From contig DGQK01000014.1 in the NCBI GenBank assembly GCA_002390745.1, forward strand, positions 58,976-114,845: DNA of 55,870 nucleotides. The letters run 5' to 3'. Made by a program: the position numbers and the translations under genes. This DNA is from Bacteroidetes bacterium UBA4416 (lineage in GTDB: Bacteria > Bacteroidota > Bacteroidia > B-17B0 > Aurantibacillaceae). Positions 7,949 through 15,457 of this stretch are shown here, one piece after another. The notes under the pieces were generated by a model. That model was given only the letters and a program-made list of their open reading frames with translations, ran no database searches and was not told the origin of the DNA. Every line of letters begins with the position of its first letter. The first letter of the stretch is position 1.

Positions 7949-7980
7949 AAAAAGGAGAAGCGTAATAGCTTCTCCTTTTT
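7949..7980 (-). terminator. Rho-independent terminator downstream of the 8023-8616 gene
   Basis: The stem AAAAAGGAGAAGC (7949-7961) and GCTTCTCCTTTTT (7968-7980) pairs perfectly over 13 bp with a 6-base loop. It is T-rich on both sides, so it can act in both directions. Confidence 0.85.
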
Positions 7981-8022
7981 CTTTTTATAGACGGCGGTGT
8001 CATCAACACCTCCGATGGGTAC

Positions 8023-8616
8023 TTAGTTCACGGCAAAGCTCTGCCTTGCCTGCTCATGCTCGCCGCTGCTATCGATGAGGATGACGCGGAACCAGTAGAC
8101 GCCTTTGGTAAGGCCTGCGATGGTGGTTTTGCAAACGCTCGTCACACCGTCGCTGATCCAGGAAGCGGCATCGCTGCTATGCTCCCAGCGGTACATGGTT
8201 TTTTGTCTGCGGGATTTGACTTTGATGTTCACCGAACCGGCATGATCGCCCTGCTCTACTTTGAAATCGGGAATTGCCGGTGCAGACCGGCTCACCACAT
8301 CAAGTCCTGCCAAGTGCACGATGCTTTCGTCGCCATTGGCTGCTTCTTCGATGTAGCGGCCAAGAGTCACCATCAGCCTCTCCAGCTCCTGCTGTTTATC
8401 GTGCATATAGGCTATTTTACTTTTGGCCCCATCCCCTGTTTCGGCCTGCGCGCTTTCCAGATCAGTGATTGCCTGGATCACTCTCGGGTTGATGACGGCA
8501 CAGTTCGTAAACACAGTGGGGTTATCGGTGACACGCTGGGTCACCAGTCGTGCTTTGCTGATCAGACCGGATACAGTGAGTCCGCTCACATACACGGCTA
8601 CTTTAACGGTATTCAT
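8023..8616 (-). CDS. Hypothetical protein with a C-terminal fibronectin type III-like domain
   Basis: This 197-residue protein has no signal peptide. The N-terminal half is probably helical (residues 1-110, including DKQQELERLMVTLGRYIEEAANGDESIV). From about residue 118 it looks like a fibronectin type III fold: PAIPDFKVEQGDHAGSVNIKVK, then MYRWEHSSDAASW, then TKGVYWFRVILIDSSGEHE. The pattern of an interior W, a Tyr/Phe-x-V/I strand and a final SGE turn is typical. Short proteins of this layout occur repeatedly in Bacteroidota and are of unknown role; phage-tail or structural roles have been suggested for similar ones, but nothing here decides it. A strong terminator lies 42 bp beyond the stop. 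The gene stands alone. Confidence 0.7.
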   Translation of the reverse strand: MNTVKVAVYVSGLTVSGLISKARLVTQRVTDNPTVFTNCAVINPRVIQAITDLESAQAETGDGAKSKIAYMHDKQQELERLMVTLGRYIEEAANGDESIVHLAGLDVVSRSAPAIPDFKVEQGDHAGSVNIKVKSRRQKTMYRWEHSSDAASWISDGVTSVCKTTIAGLTKGVYWFRVILIDSSGEHEQARQSFAVN

Positions 8617-9092
8617 AATTACTAAATTTAAAAAAATGGATGCTGAAACGGCTTTTTGCCTTTGGACGACTTCGGTTTTACCACGACAGATCGTGACGAA
8701 GCTTTTGTTTTTTGGATGAGGGACCGACTTCGAAAACCGGGTTAAGATCTTGCCATATATAAAAGCGATTCAACGGAGCGAAACCTTTATGACACCACTT
8801 TGACCTCTGTGTTTCCGGACGCTGAGCGTGCTACGGATGCTATTGGTTATATAACGAGAAGCGTGCCAGGATATTGTGTTTTAAATGCGGACTTCATAAG
8901 TGGTTGCTTTTATCCTACAATTGGATGAGAATTGTAAGCAAGTGGAAAAGAAAACAAGAAACTGGTATGAGCGATCGGTTGACAGATAAAGCAAACGACC
9001 AATGAATGGTAGCAAAGCAACAAGCGCTTGCCCGAATCTTTCGAAAGATACACCGATTCTGTTGGTCGGTTTTATAAAAGAATGACGAAGGG
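8617..9092. other. Gene-poor stretch
   Basis: No frame here has the codon pattern of the neighbours, and no RNA gene is recognised. A short CACGA/TCGTG palindrome lies near 8681-8695. The segment leads into the 62-bp repeat at 9093. Confidence 0.4.
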
Positions 9093-9218
9093 CAACAATC
9101 CATTGGAAGATTAAACGAATTGACCGGTAAATCTGATAAAACAGTGCCGGGCTGCAACAATCTATTAGAAGATTAAACGAATTGACGGGTAAATTTGATA
9201 AAACAGTGCCGGGCTGCA
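9093..9218. repeat. 62-bp tandem repeat
   Basis: CAACAATCcATT at 9093 recurs as CAACAATCtATT at 9155, exactly 62 bp on. Both are followed by GAAGATTAAACGAATTGAC, GGTAAAT, and GATAAAACAGTGCCGGGCTG. A third copy begins at 9217 and decays at once. The period is not a multiple of three, which argues against coding. Confidence 0.7.
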
Positions 9219-9344
9219 TTAATCTGTCAATAAACTGAATGAATCCATCGAAAGGTTAACGTAAGCAAGCGATCGCCTGAGGCGATCTTGCGGAAGGCTG
9301 AAAAGATTTATCGGAAGGTTGGATGAAAATAGTGGCAGATTGAG

Positions 9345-9614
9345 ACAAACCGCGTTCGCGCGGATTTGTAAACCGCGTTCGCGCGGATTTGTAACCCCGT
9401 TCCCCCGTTCGCGCGGATTTGCAATCCGTGCGACATTATACTTTGGCATGACTAGGGTCACGGATTGAAAATCCGCGACAGCGGGGTTGTTTTGGAAGAA
9501 CAAACACACCGCGTTCGCGCAGATTTGTAACCCCGTTCGCGCGGATTTGTAATCCGTGCGACATTATACTTTGGCATGACTAGGGTCACGGATTGAAAAT
9601 CCGCGACAGCGGGG
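9345..9614. repeat. REP/BIME-like palindrome array, transposase 3' side
   Basis: Several copies of GTTCGCGCGGATTTG lie head to tail. Two are complete composite elements (about 9405-9486 and 9534-9614): CGCGGATTTGCAATCCGTG or a variant, a spacer of about 28 bp (ACATTATACTTTGGCATG...), then CACGGATTGAAAATCCGCG and ACAGCGGGG. Each half is itself a hairpin, and the two halves are mutual inverted repeats. This is the architecture of bacterial interspersed mosaic elements. Confidence 0.8.
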
Positions 9615-9815
9615 CGCCAGGTGATCCTAATCATACGTTATGAATTGTTTTGGCAGAACAAACACGTTCGCGCGGATTTGCAATCCGTGCGCCAGGTAAC
9701 CCTAATCATACGTTATTAATTGTTTTGGCAGAACAAACACACACCGTTCGCGCGGATTTGCAATCCGTGCGCCAGGTAATCCTAATTATACGTTATGAAT
9801 TGTTTTGGCAGAACA
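9614..9815. repeat. 75-80 bp tandem units that carry the transposase 3' end
   Basis: Three units start with GCGCCAGGT at 9614, 9689 and 9769. Each holds CCTAAT(C/T)ATACGTTAT, then AATTGTTTTGGCAGAACA, the bases that encode the last residues of the transposase (LPKQFITYN and stop), followed by a palindrome half. The third unit is the real gene end. A decayed fourth trace is TTGTTTTGGAAGAACA at 9487-9502. Confidence 0.8.
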
Positions 9816-10350
9816 AACACATCCAACTCGCTATCGAGGTCGGCATAATTGCGTGCCGAGCTAAAGCGATAATCCTCAGGCCTATCAACGATCCCGTCAA
9901 CAACCGGATTCTGATGGATATAATTCAGTTTTTGATATAGAAACTTTTCTGTATCAATCATCTCGGCATGATAGCCGTCTTGCCAAACCTTATATTCCTG
10001 CTTTCTTTTTAAATGATCGCAAGCTTTGGAAAAAAGATCCAGGAGCCATTCGCTCCTGCTTTCCGGCTGATCTTTGATACTTTGGATCAGCTGTTTGGAC
10101 GTGAATTTTTTAAAATCCCTCATGATATCTGAAAGTAACATACCATGATCCGCGCTGCAAATTAAATGCAGATGGCTTGGCATCAGGCACCATGCAAAGA
10201 TCTCAAGCCCTTTATTAACCTGACAATAGTGCAACGAATTGACAATGGTATAACGGTGATTGAGACGTGTAAACAGATCAACCCAACCGACACAAGTGAT
10301 TGTCATAAATAGGCTTTGTCGGGTATGGTTGCTTTGTATTTGGTTGACAT
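9782..10350 (-). pseudogene. REP-associated tyrosine transposase (Y1/IS200-like), frameshifted near the N-terminus
   Basis: The long open part (9782-10306, 174 residues) is a REP-associated tyrosine transposase, a single-strand DNA nuclease related to IS200/IS605 TnpA. It shows the HUH metal motif in WCLMPSHLHLI, and the later helix WQDGYHAEMIDTEKFLYQKLNYIHQNPV with candidate catalytic Tyr, here read as KFLYQKLNYIHQNPV. The family N-terminus MSTKYKATIPDKAY is present at 10350-10309 but in another frame and meets a stop (TGA at 10303-10305). One extra T in the run at minus-strand 10309-10307 would join the two parts as ...DKAYFMTITCVGWVDLFTR. The gene is thus a frameshifted copy, or translation starts at the internal ATG (10306) and loses the first strand. 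Palindromes of the expected type flank it on both sides. Confidence 0.85.
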
Positions 10351-10364
10351 TCTTTAATTTATTT

Positions 10365-10505
10365 GGTCACGGATTTCAAATCCGCGACAACGGGGCGATT
10401 TTTCACGTTGTGCTTCTCTTTTAGGCTCGCGCGGATTTGCAATCCGTGCGACATTATACTTTTGGCATAACTAGGGTCACGGATTGCAAATCCGCGACAA
10501 CGGGG
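10365..10505. repeat. REP/BIME-like palindromes, transposase 5' side
   Basis: A half element, CACGGATTTCAAATCCGCG, lies at about 10369-10387. A complete composite at about 10426-10505 has CGCGGATTTGCAATCCGTG, the ACATTATACTTTTGGCAT spacer, CACGGATTGCAAATCCGCG, and ACAACGGGG. The composite has the same orientation as the two at 9405-9614. Confidence 0.8.
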
Positions 10506-10516
10506 CAGATAGCGGG

Positions 10517-10966
10517 CTATTTTGGATTTAGTGGTTTATACTTCAATTCATCCGATACCTCAAGGGCTTCTCTCACAAAATCTGTTATAGTGTAAGTTTC
10601 TAAAGGATCTTCGCATTCAACATTATCACAAAATGTTTTTACTTTATTGCAACAGCGAATATAATCCTCCGAAACATTTTCAGAAGCCAGAATACCTTCC
10701 TCTATAGCAAATGCTAAAGTGTATTTATCAAAAGGCACTCGATTTTCAGGATATACTGACCATATTAAACCACTTGCAATAGTTATTCCTATATTATCAA
10801 TGGATCTTAAACTATTCAACAGATTATTATGATTTGGGAATTTTTTGAAACAATTATTAATTGTTGCTAAATTATCTATACAAAATGCTCGGTGCACTTG
10901 AACATAAGGCATAGCTGGCCATAGAACATCAAACAATTCAATAATGTTTTTTTTTAAAACTTTCAT
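10517..10966 (-). CDS. Small accessory protein, possible helix-hairpin-helix (HhH-GPD-like) fold
   Basis: The protein has 149 residues from the ATG at 10966; a TTG at 10993 would add nine. It is AT-rich, unlike the core genes. No signal peptide or membrane segment is seen. The middle (about residues 50-85) reads LLNSLRSIDNIGITIASGLI then WSVYPENRVPFDKYTLAFAI. A run of L-x-x-I-x-x-IG-x-x-x-AS followed by P and D resembles the helix-hairpin-helix and catalytic-Asp segment of HhH-GPD DNA glycosylase-like proteins (GIG-x-x-TAS...D). This is inference from a short pattern. It lies between two REP elements and downstream of, but separated from, the ATPase gene. It may belong with that system or be a passenger. 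Confidence 0.6.
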   Translation of the reverse strand: MKVLKKNIIELFDVLWPAMPYVQVHRAFCIDNLATINNCFKKFPNHNNLLNSLRSIDNIGITIASGLIWSVYPENRVPFDKYTLAFAIEEGILASENVSEDYIRCCNKVKTFCDNVECEDPLETYTITDFVREALEVSDELKYKPLNPK

Positions 10967-11007
10967 ACTATTATAAATGTTTGACTCTTTCAAAACCGAC
11001 CTTTACC

Positions 11008-11078
11008 TACTCGCGCGGTCCCAATCCGTGCGGCACTATATGTTGTGATTTTGTCACGGATTGCAATCCGCGACATTG
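11008..11078. repeat. Diverged REP/BIME element inside the accessory island
   Basis: CGCGCGGTCCCAATCCGTGCG is split here as CGCGCGGTCCC then AATCCGTGCG (about 11011-11031). A shortened spacer follows, then CACGGATTGCAATCCGCG (about 11055-11072). It is more diverged than the copies near the transposase and separates the small protein gene from the ATPase gene. Confidence 0.7.
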
Positions 11079-11128
11079 GGCAAGAATAATGCTGCAGAAT
11101 TCCAACGCCTGCTCGGCAGGAATTGAAA

Positions 11129-13096
11129 TCAGGAATCACTATATTTTGTCTTTTGACTTTCTTGAGATTTATCAAAGTCATTCAAATATTCTATTAATTC
11201 TGATAAAATAATCGCGTGGAATTTATTATTACCAGATTGAAATACGTGAGTAAGTCCATGAAATTCGCGATGTTGTAGGTTTTCAACATCTAACAAGGAT
11301 GTTACTTGTCGACTTCTCTTCCACATATCTCCAGTTTCCCAAGCAATTACAAGATTAATTTCGTTTTCTTTTTTTTCTTCGTTTTCAAATTCTCTAATTA
11401 AAGCGTCCAAACTGTATTTATATTCCAAAACCCAGGGTCGGGAGGTGTAATTCTGTCTATTTTCTAAATCATTAACGCCTAAGGGGTTTTCAGTTTTGTG
11501 ATAAATGTGATTGCTTAATGGCTCTTTAATATAATATTTGAATACCCCATCATATTGTTTTTTCTGATCGGTTGCTAGTAACTTAAGCCCTCTAATTACA
11601 CCACCAGCTAGCAGCTGGTTAAATAAAACAATAACATCTTGTTCTGACTGAGGAATAGAAGTTATTGAGATTTCATTTACTGGTGCAAAGAAATTTTTAT
11701 TAGTTATAACCAATGGATTTAAACCTTCATACTTTGTTTGTTCTGTTATCCATTGAAAAACATCGTCACTGCTTGCAATATTAGGTCTGGCACCGGTATC
11801 TGTTTTAAGTAAATGCCTCCAGGACTTAAATCTATTAACAATTCCGACTGAGATTATTTCTCCTAGCTCTTTTAATTCTGGCTGAAATCCTTTTCGTCCA
11901 AGGTCTGGATCAGCGTTATTAAAGTGTACAATTATATGAGATTGATTTTGATATCCAATATTAGAAGTTAATGGAATTGCAATTAGTTCTCCTTGTGTCA
12001 TAAAATTATTTGCGAGTTGAAGCCCCCCTCTTAACATTCTAGTGCCTTTTCTCAATTTGATAATTTTATCATTGAGTTCGTCCCATATGTCAGTTGAATA
12101 GCAAAAATATCCATAAGCTGATATTTTATACGTGTCTATTAAAGATTTATGTTCTTCATTTATTCTATTTGTGGGTAACGATTTTAATTCATCTATATCA
12201 AAGAATTCAAAAATCCCATTTAATCTTGTAAATTTCGCAGGAAGAGATGCAGCTGGCCTACCTTCAGCAATAAGTTTACTTTGGGCTGCAATAATTTCTT
12301 TTAAATTTATCGACGCCTGTATTTTTGTATCTGGATATACATAGCTTGCAGCTTTATCATTTATGGTAGTTTTTGAACCGTTCTCGTCTATAACTTCTAA
12401 ATTAAAATGGGTTTTTGATGGATTAGCATTAAAAAAATCAATATTACCGAGAGGCGTTTTCACGAGCAAAATATGTAGCCACTGAGACGCCGTGGATGCG
12501 CCAAAATAGCTTAAATTTTTTGGTCTTGTATGATCCCCTCCGAATTTAATTGTGAATGTGGAACCTCTATCAATATCATTGAATACTTGATGAAGAACAC
12601 TTGAGTTTTTTACTGTTGGCTTAGTCACAATTCCTTCAACATCTTCTACCCAATTTCTCCCATTCATTATTTCAGCTATATACCCAAACTCTGGAGTTTT
12701 TGTACCTAATTGCAAATAATTAAACCCAAAAGCTATATAAGTAGACCCAACTCCTTTATGACCTCTTGTCTTGCTTCCATCTTTAAAAGATATGTTAGGC
12801 GCCAAAAATGATTTAAATTCCGCTTCATTAAATCCAATACCATTATCAGTTATACTAAATAAATTATTCTGCAAATCAATCTTTAAATTAATTTTTTTCT
12901 GATATGAAACCTCTTTTAGTTTAGTCAATCGAATATCTACTGCATCCATTGCATTTTGAATAAGCTCTGAAAAAGGGTCATACGAACTCACATATGATTT
13001 TAGAATATTTTTTATCTGTCTTTTCTTTGCTGCAGAAAGCAATCCTTCATCTTCAAGCTTTTCTTGTAATGGATCCCAAGTTTGATCTGTTATCAT
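11129..13096 (-). CDS. GHKL (HSP90/MORC-like) ATPase, candidate defence protein
   Basis: This 655-residue cytoplasmic protein begins with a GHKL ATPase domain. The N box is FSELIQNAMDAVD (near residue 41), the G1 box is FSITDNGIGFNEAEF (near 84), and the G2 lid is TRGHKGVGSTYIAFG (near 112). The Glu that activates water is present in SELIQNAMDA. Residues about 200-420 look like an S5-type transducer domain of the MutL/HSP90/MORC kind. The C-terminal 230 residues are Asn/Lys-rich and not recognised. Prokaryotic MORC-like ATPases are known from restriction-modification-like and other conflict loci. The gene is very AT-rich, starts 45 bp after the DUF3825-like gene on the same strand, and so forms a two-gene operon with it. 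Its role as defence is inference from architecture and context. Confidence 0.85.
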   Translation of the reverse strand: MITDQTWDPLQEKLEDEGLLSAAKKRQIKNILKSYVSSYDPFSELIQNAMDAVDIRLTKLKEVSYQKKINLKIDLQNNLFSITDNGIGFNEAEFKSFLAPNISFKDGSKTRGHKGVGSTYIAFGFNYLQLGTKTPEFGYIAEIMNGRNWVEDVEGIVTKPTVKNSSVLHQVFNDIDRGSTFTIKFGGDHTRPKNLSYFGASTASQWLHILLVKTPLGNIDFFNANPSKTHFNLEVIDENGSKTTINDKAASYVYPDTKIQASINLKEIIAAQSKLIAEGRPAASLPAKFTRLNGIFEFFDIDELKSLPTNRINEEHKSLIDTYKISAYGYFCYSTDIWDELNDKIIKLRKGTRMLRGGLQLANNFMTQGELIAIPLTSNIGYQNQSHIIVHFNNADPDLGRKGFQPELKELGEIISVGIVNRFKSWRHLLKTDTGARPNIASSDDVFQWITEQTKYEGLNPLVITNKNFFAPVNEISITSIPQSEQDVIVLFNQLLAGGVIRGLKLLATDQKKQYDGVFKYYIKEPLSNHIYHKTENPLGVNDLENRQNYTSRPWVLEYKYSLDALIREFENEEKKENEINLVIAWETGDMWKRSRQVTSLLDVENLQHREFHGLTHVFQSGNNKFHAIILSELIEYLNDFDKSQESQKTKYSDS

Positions 13097-13141
13097 GTTT
13101 GTGTTTGTTATATTTATTTATTTTAACTATTTCAGAAAGAT

Positions 13142-13987
13142 TTACGGATTTAACCATTCTCTATCAGGCCTTGTTATAAGTCTAGCATCAATATATGCTA
13201 GATCCATTGTTAGAATTGTAGTTGCACGATAAATATTCCTTTGTTTATCTTTGTCAATTACTAGCGCCACATCAGCATCATTATCATCAGTTAAGTTTAG
13301 CGGTAGTAGCAGTTGCATTTTGTTTTCATACCAATGCGGAATTGCAACCTTATAATTCCTCAAAACTTTGGACTTCAGAGATTCAATTGAACCATTTAAG
13401 GCTGTCATTGCAAGACGTCTATTCGATTGCAAAACTATCGGTAATCTATCCTTATTTTGATCAATAATATGTTCTGTATTTATTTCAATATCTAGCTTTG
13501 TATCAAAAACCAAATTTGCTGGATCATTTATGTAAGTTGGCAAATCAGGAAGTGGTTTATAAGGATTCAATTTTGCCGAATAGGAGTCTACAAACGCGTA
13601 AAGTGTCCAATCAGGTGTATTATACTTTGCTGCTCCTTTATTTCTAAAAAATAAAGCAAAAATATCTTTTTCATTTCTGGTTTGAAGCCCCGTATTAAAG
13701 CAGGCTTTATCTCCATCACTTGAAAAAGAAATCATATCTAATTCTTGCGCCCGTAAAAAAGTATAGTTTAAATAATTTGTCAAAATTGGAAATTGCTGTT
13801 TGTATTTTACTTTAAATTCTGACCTATTAAAATGCCAATCTTCATCTTTTGCCAATTTCACAAGATGCTCATAAGGAGTTTCCCAAGTTTCGCCATTTTC
13901 ACCATCATAAGGAAAATGAGCAAAGATGTTGCTAGATGGTTGTTCTTGATACCTTTTTGTTAATGAATCGTATTTTTTTGTTGTCAT
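13142..13987 (-). CDS. DUF3825-like protein, operon partner of the GHKL ATPase
   Basis: The 281-residue protein has no signal peptide. The opening NIFAHFPYDGENGETWETPY and the following HLVKLAKDEDWHF, FPILTNYLNYTFLRAQE and GLQT match my memory of DUF3825, as do the internal FNTGLQTRNEKDIFALFFRN strand and the C-terminal LDLAYIDARLI-type end (MDLAYIDARLITRPDREWL). The family is found alone or joined to nucleic-acid-binding domains, and its function is not established. It is AT-rich like the ATPase gene and is the first gene of the pair. The 140-bp gap to the divergent hydrolase gene should hold the promoter. Because DUF3825 proteins appear next to RNA- or DNA-targeting modules, a sensor or effector role beside the ATPase is plausible, but this is inference. 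Confidence 0.75.
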   Translation of the reverse strand: MTTKKYDSLTKRYQEQPSSNIFAHFPYDGENGETWETPYEHLVKLAKDEDWHFNRSEFKVKYKQQFPILTNYLNYTFLRAQELDMISFSSDGDKACFNTGLQTRNEKDIFALFFRNKGAAKYNTPDWTLYAFVDSYSAKLNPYKPLPDLPTYINDPANLVFDTKLDIEINTEHIIDQNKDRLPIVLQSNRRLAMTALNGSIESLKSKVLRNYKVAIPHWYENKMQLLLPLNLTDDNDADVALVIDKDKQRNIYRATTILTMDLAYIDARLITRPDREWLNP

Positions 13988-14115
13988 ATCGATATTATTT
14001 ATTTTTTATTTTAAGAGTAATATCATAAGAGTATTTACATTTTTTTGAATATATTTATTACTTCCTCTCTTTTCTCCCTACCTCCACTCCCATCTTCTTA
14101 ATCTCCTTTTTCCCC

Positions 14116-14123
14116 TATCTTTG
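14116..14123 (+). promoter_or_regulatory. TAnnTTTG box only 4 nt before the hydrolase ATG
   Basis: TATCTTTG ends at 14123 and the ATG is at 14128. If used, the transcript would start at or next to the start codon. No TTG is seen at the usual distance upstream. Confidence 0.5.
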
Positions 14124-14127
14124 TCCC

Positions 14128-15075
14128 ATGCGCCTCACCCTCCTTTTCCTTCTCACCGCTCATACCCTCTTCTCCCAAACTAAGCAACCAGCCCTATTCC
14201 GCTGGCAGGACCAACACGCCCGCAAGCATTTGAAGAAGTACATCGTCCACGACACACTTATGGCAACCTCTGCGGCCACCCTGCACATCAGCTATAATAC
14301 CAAGCCCGGCAAACCTTACTTACTGATGCTCCATGGCATGGGTGCCAATGCGCGAACCAACTGGAGCAGCCAGATCGGGCCGCTCTCGAAGCGCTTCAAC
14401 CTCATCCTGCCGGACCTCATCTTCTTCGGCGAGAGCACATCTTCGTCTCAGAACTATTCCGTGGAGTTCCAGGCGCAGCAGATCCACGAGGCGCTGATGA
14501 GCCTGGGCATAGCCGACAGCCTGCATGTGATGGGCTTCAGCTACGGCGGCCTCTGCGCGGCGATGTACAATGAGCTTTACCAGCCAGCCGTCAAAAAACT
14601 CATCATCATCGATGGTCCGGTGAAGTTCTTTTCCGCCCGCATGGCCGATAGCCTTGCCAAAGCCGTGGGCGTAGCAGGCATGAACAATGTCGTCACGCCC
14701 GTCACCATCGAAGGCTTCAACGGCATGAAACAGGCCGTGATGTCCTCCTGGTTTCCTGCCGGCAAAAGCTTCAAACGAAAGATCATCACCTACTTCTTCC
14801 TACCTACCAAAGCCACGCGCGACCTGCAAATGAGCTACCTCGTGGCCAACGAAACACATTACCGGAGTTATAGCTACAACATCAACAAAACGCCCACGCT
14901 CCTCATCTGGGGAGCAAAGGACGGTGTGATCCCGCTATCGGTAGGCAAGGCGTTGCACGCGGCCTACCCTGCCACCACGCGCCTGCTGGTATTCCGAAAA
15001 GCGAAGCACGATGCGCATTTCAAAGAACGCAGGGCCCTGAACAAAGCGGTGATTGCCTTCCTCGAAGGACAATGA
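14128..15075 (+). CDS. Secreted alpha/beta hydrolase
   Basis: This 315-residue protein has a short signal peptide (MRLTLLFLLTAHTLFSQ), so it acts in the periplasm or outside. The fold is marked by the oxyanion segment LLMLHGMGANARTNW, the strand LILPDLIFFGES, and the nucleophile elbow VMGFSYGGLCA with Ser in G-F-S-Y-G. The acid is probably Asp in LLIWGAKDGVIP and the base His in KAKHDAHFKER. The full catalytic triad is therefore visible. The substrate cannot be told; relatives include esterases, haloalkane dehalogenase-like and meta-cleavage hydrolases. The signal peptide fixes the start. It stands divergent from the AT-rich island and is markedly GC-richer, which places the right border of the island at about 14000-14110. 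Confidence 0.88.
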   Translation: MRLTLLFLLTAHTLFSQTKQPALFRWQDQHARKHLKKYIVHDTLMATSAATLHISYNTKPGKPYLLMLHGMGANARTNWSSQIGPLSKRFNLILPDLIFFGESTSSSQNYSVEFQAQQIHEALMSLGIADSLHVMGFSYGGLCAAMYNELYQPAVKKLIIIDGPVKFFSARMADSLAKAVGVAGMNNVVTPVTIEGFNGMKQAVMSSWFPAGKSFKRKIITYFFLPTKATRDLQMSYLVANETHYRSYSYNINKTPTLLIWGAKDGVIPLSVGKALHAAYPATTRLLVFRKAKHDAHFKERRALNKAVIAFLEGQ

Positions 15076-15242
15076 CGCGGCCACAGGCCCATGTACCCGA
15101 CAGAAAGACCCAGAGAGAGGCAAAGGACAGTAAAAGGATCACACAGGGGAGCATTATGGCGCAATGTAGGAATACGCCCGGGAAAGCATACACGTAGAAT
15201 TACCTGTTTTGCATCATTGGAATGTTAAAAAGAACGTTTTTT

Positions 15243-15411
15243 TTAACCACACCGTCACATAAGGAACATAAAGAACAAGGAAGAGATGATAGGCATCATT
15301 AAATCTTACAAGGCAAATAAAAGCAACGTTACGGCACGCTTTGTTTCTTATATGCCTTATATGGTAGTATCTCTCCGCTCTCTATCCTTTCTCTGTACCT
15401 ATGTGGTTTAA
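15243..15411. repeat. MITE-like element, relative of the 4075-4177 element
   Basis: TTAACCACA at 15243-15251 and TGTGGTTTAA at 15402-15411 form an imperfect terminal inverted repeat. Inside lie AGGAACATAAAGAACAAGGA on the left and CTATCCTTTCTCTGTACC on the right. It sits between the hydrolase and the phosphoribosyltransferase genes, and the rest of that 380-bp gap shows nothing else. Confidence 0.5.
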
Positions 15412-15423
15412 TCTGCCGCTGAT

Positions 15424-15453
15424 TTGCTTTTTCCCGTCAAACATCTAGCTTTG
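15424..15453 (+). promoter_or_regulatory. Promoter of the phosphoribosyltransferase gene
   Basis: TTG (15424-15426), 19 bp, TAGCTTTG (15446-15453): a full match to the Bacteroidota promoter. Only 4 nt separate the box from the ATG at 15458. Confidence 0.7.
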
Positions 15454-15457
15454 TAGC

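Noticed and set aside
8881..9219. A 112-codon minus-strand frame with internal repeats
   Set aside because: It spans the 62-bp tandem repeat, whose period is not a multiple of three, so the apparent protein repeats shift frame. No domain or start signal is seen.
9345..9815. Regularly spaced repeats suggesting a CRISPR array
   Set aside because: The repeats are palindromic halves in both orientations with variable spacing, the spacers are themselves repeated, and no cas gene is near. They fit REP/BIME elements.
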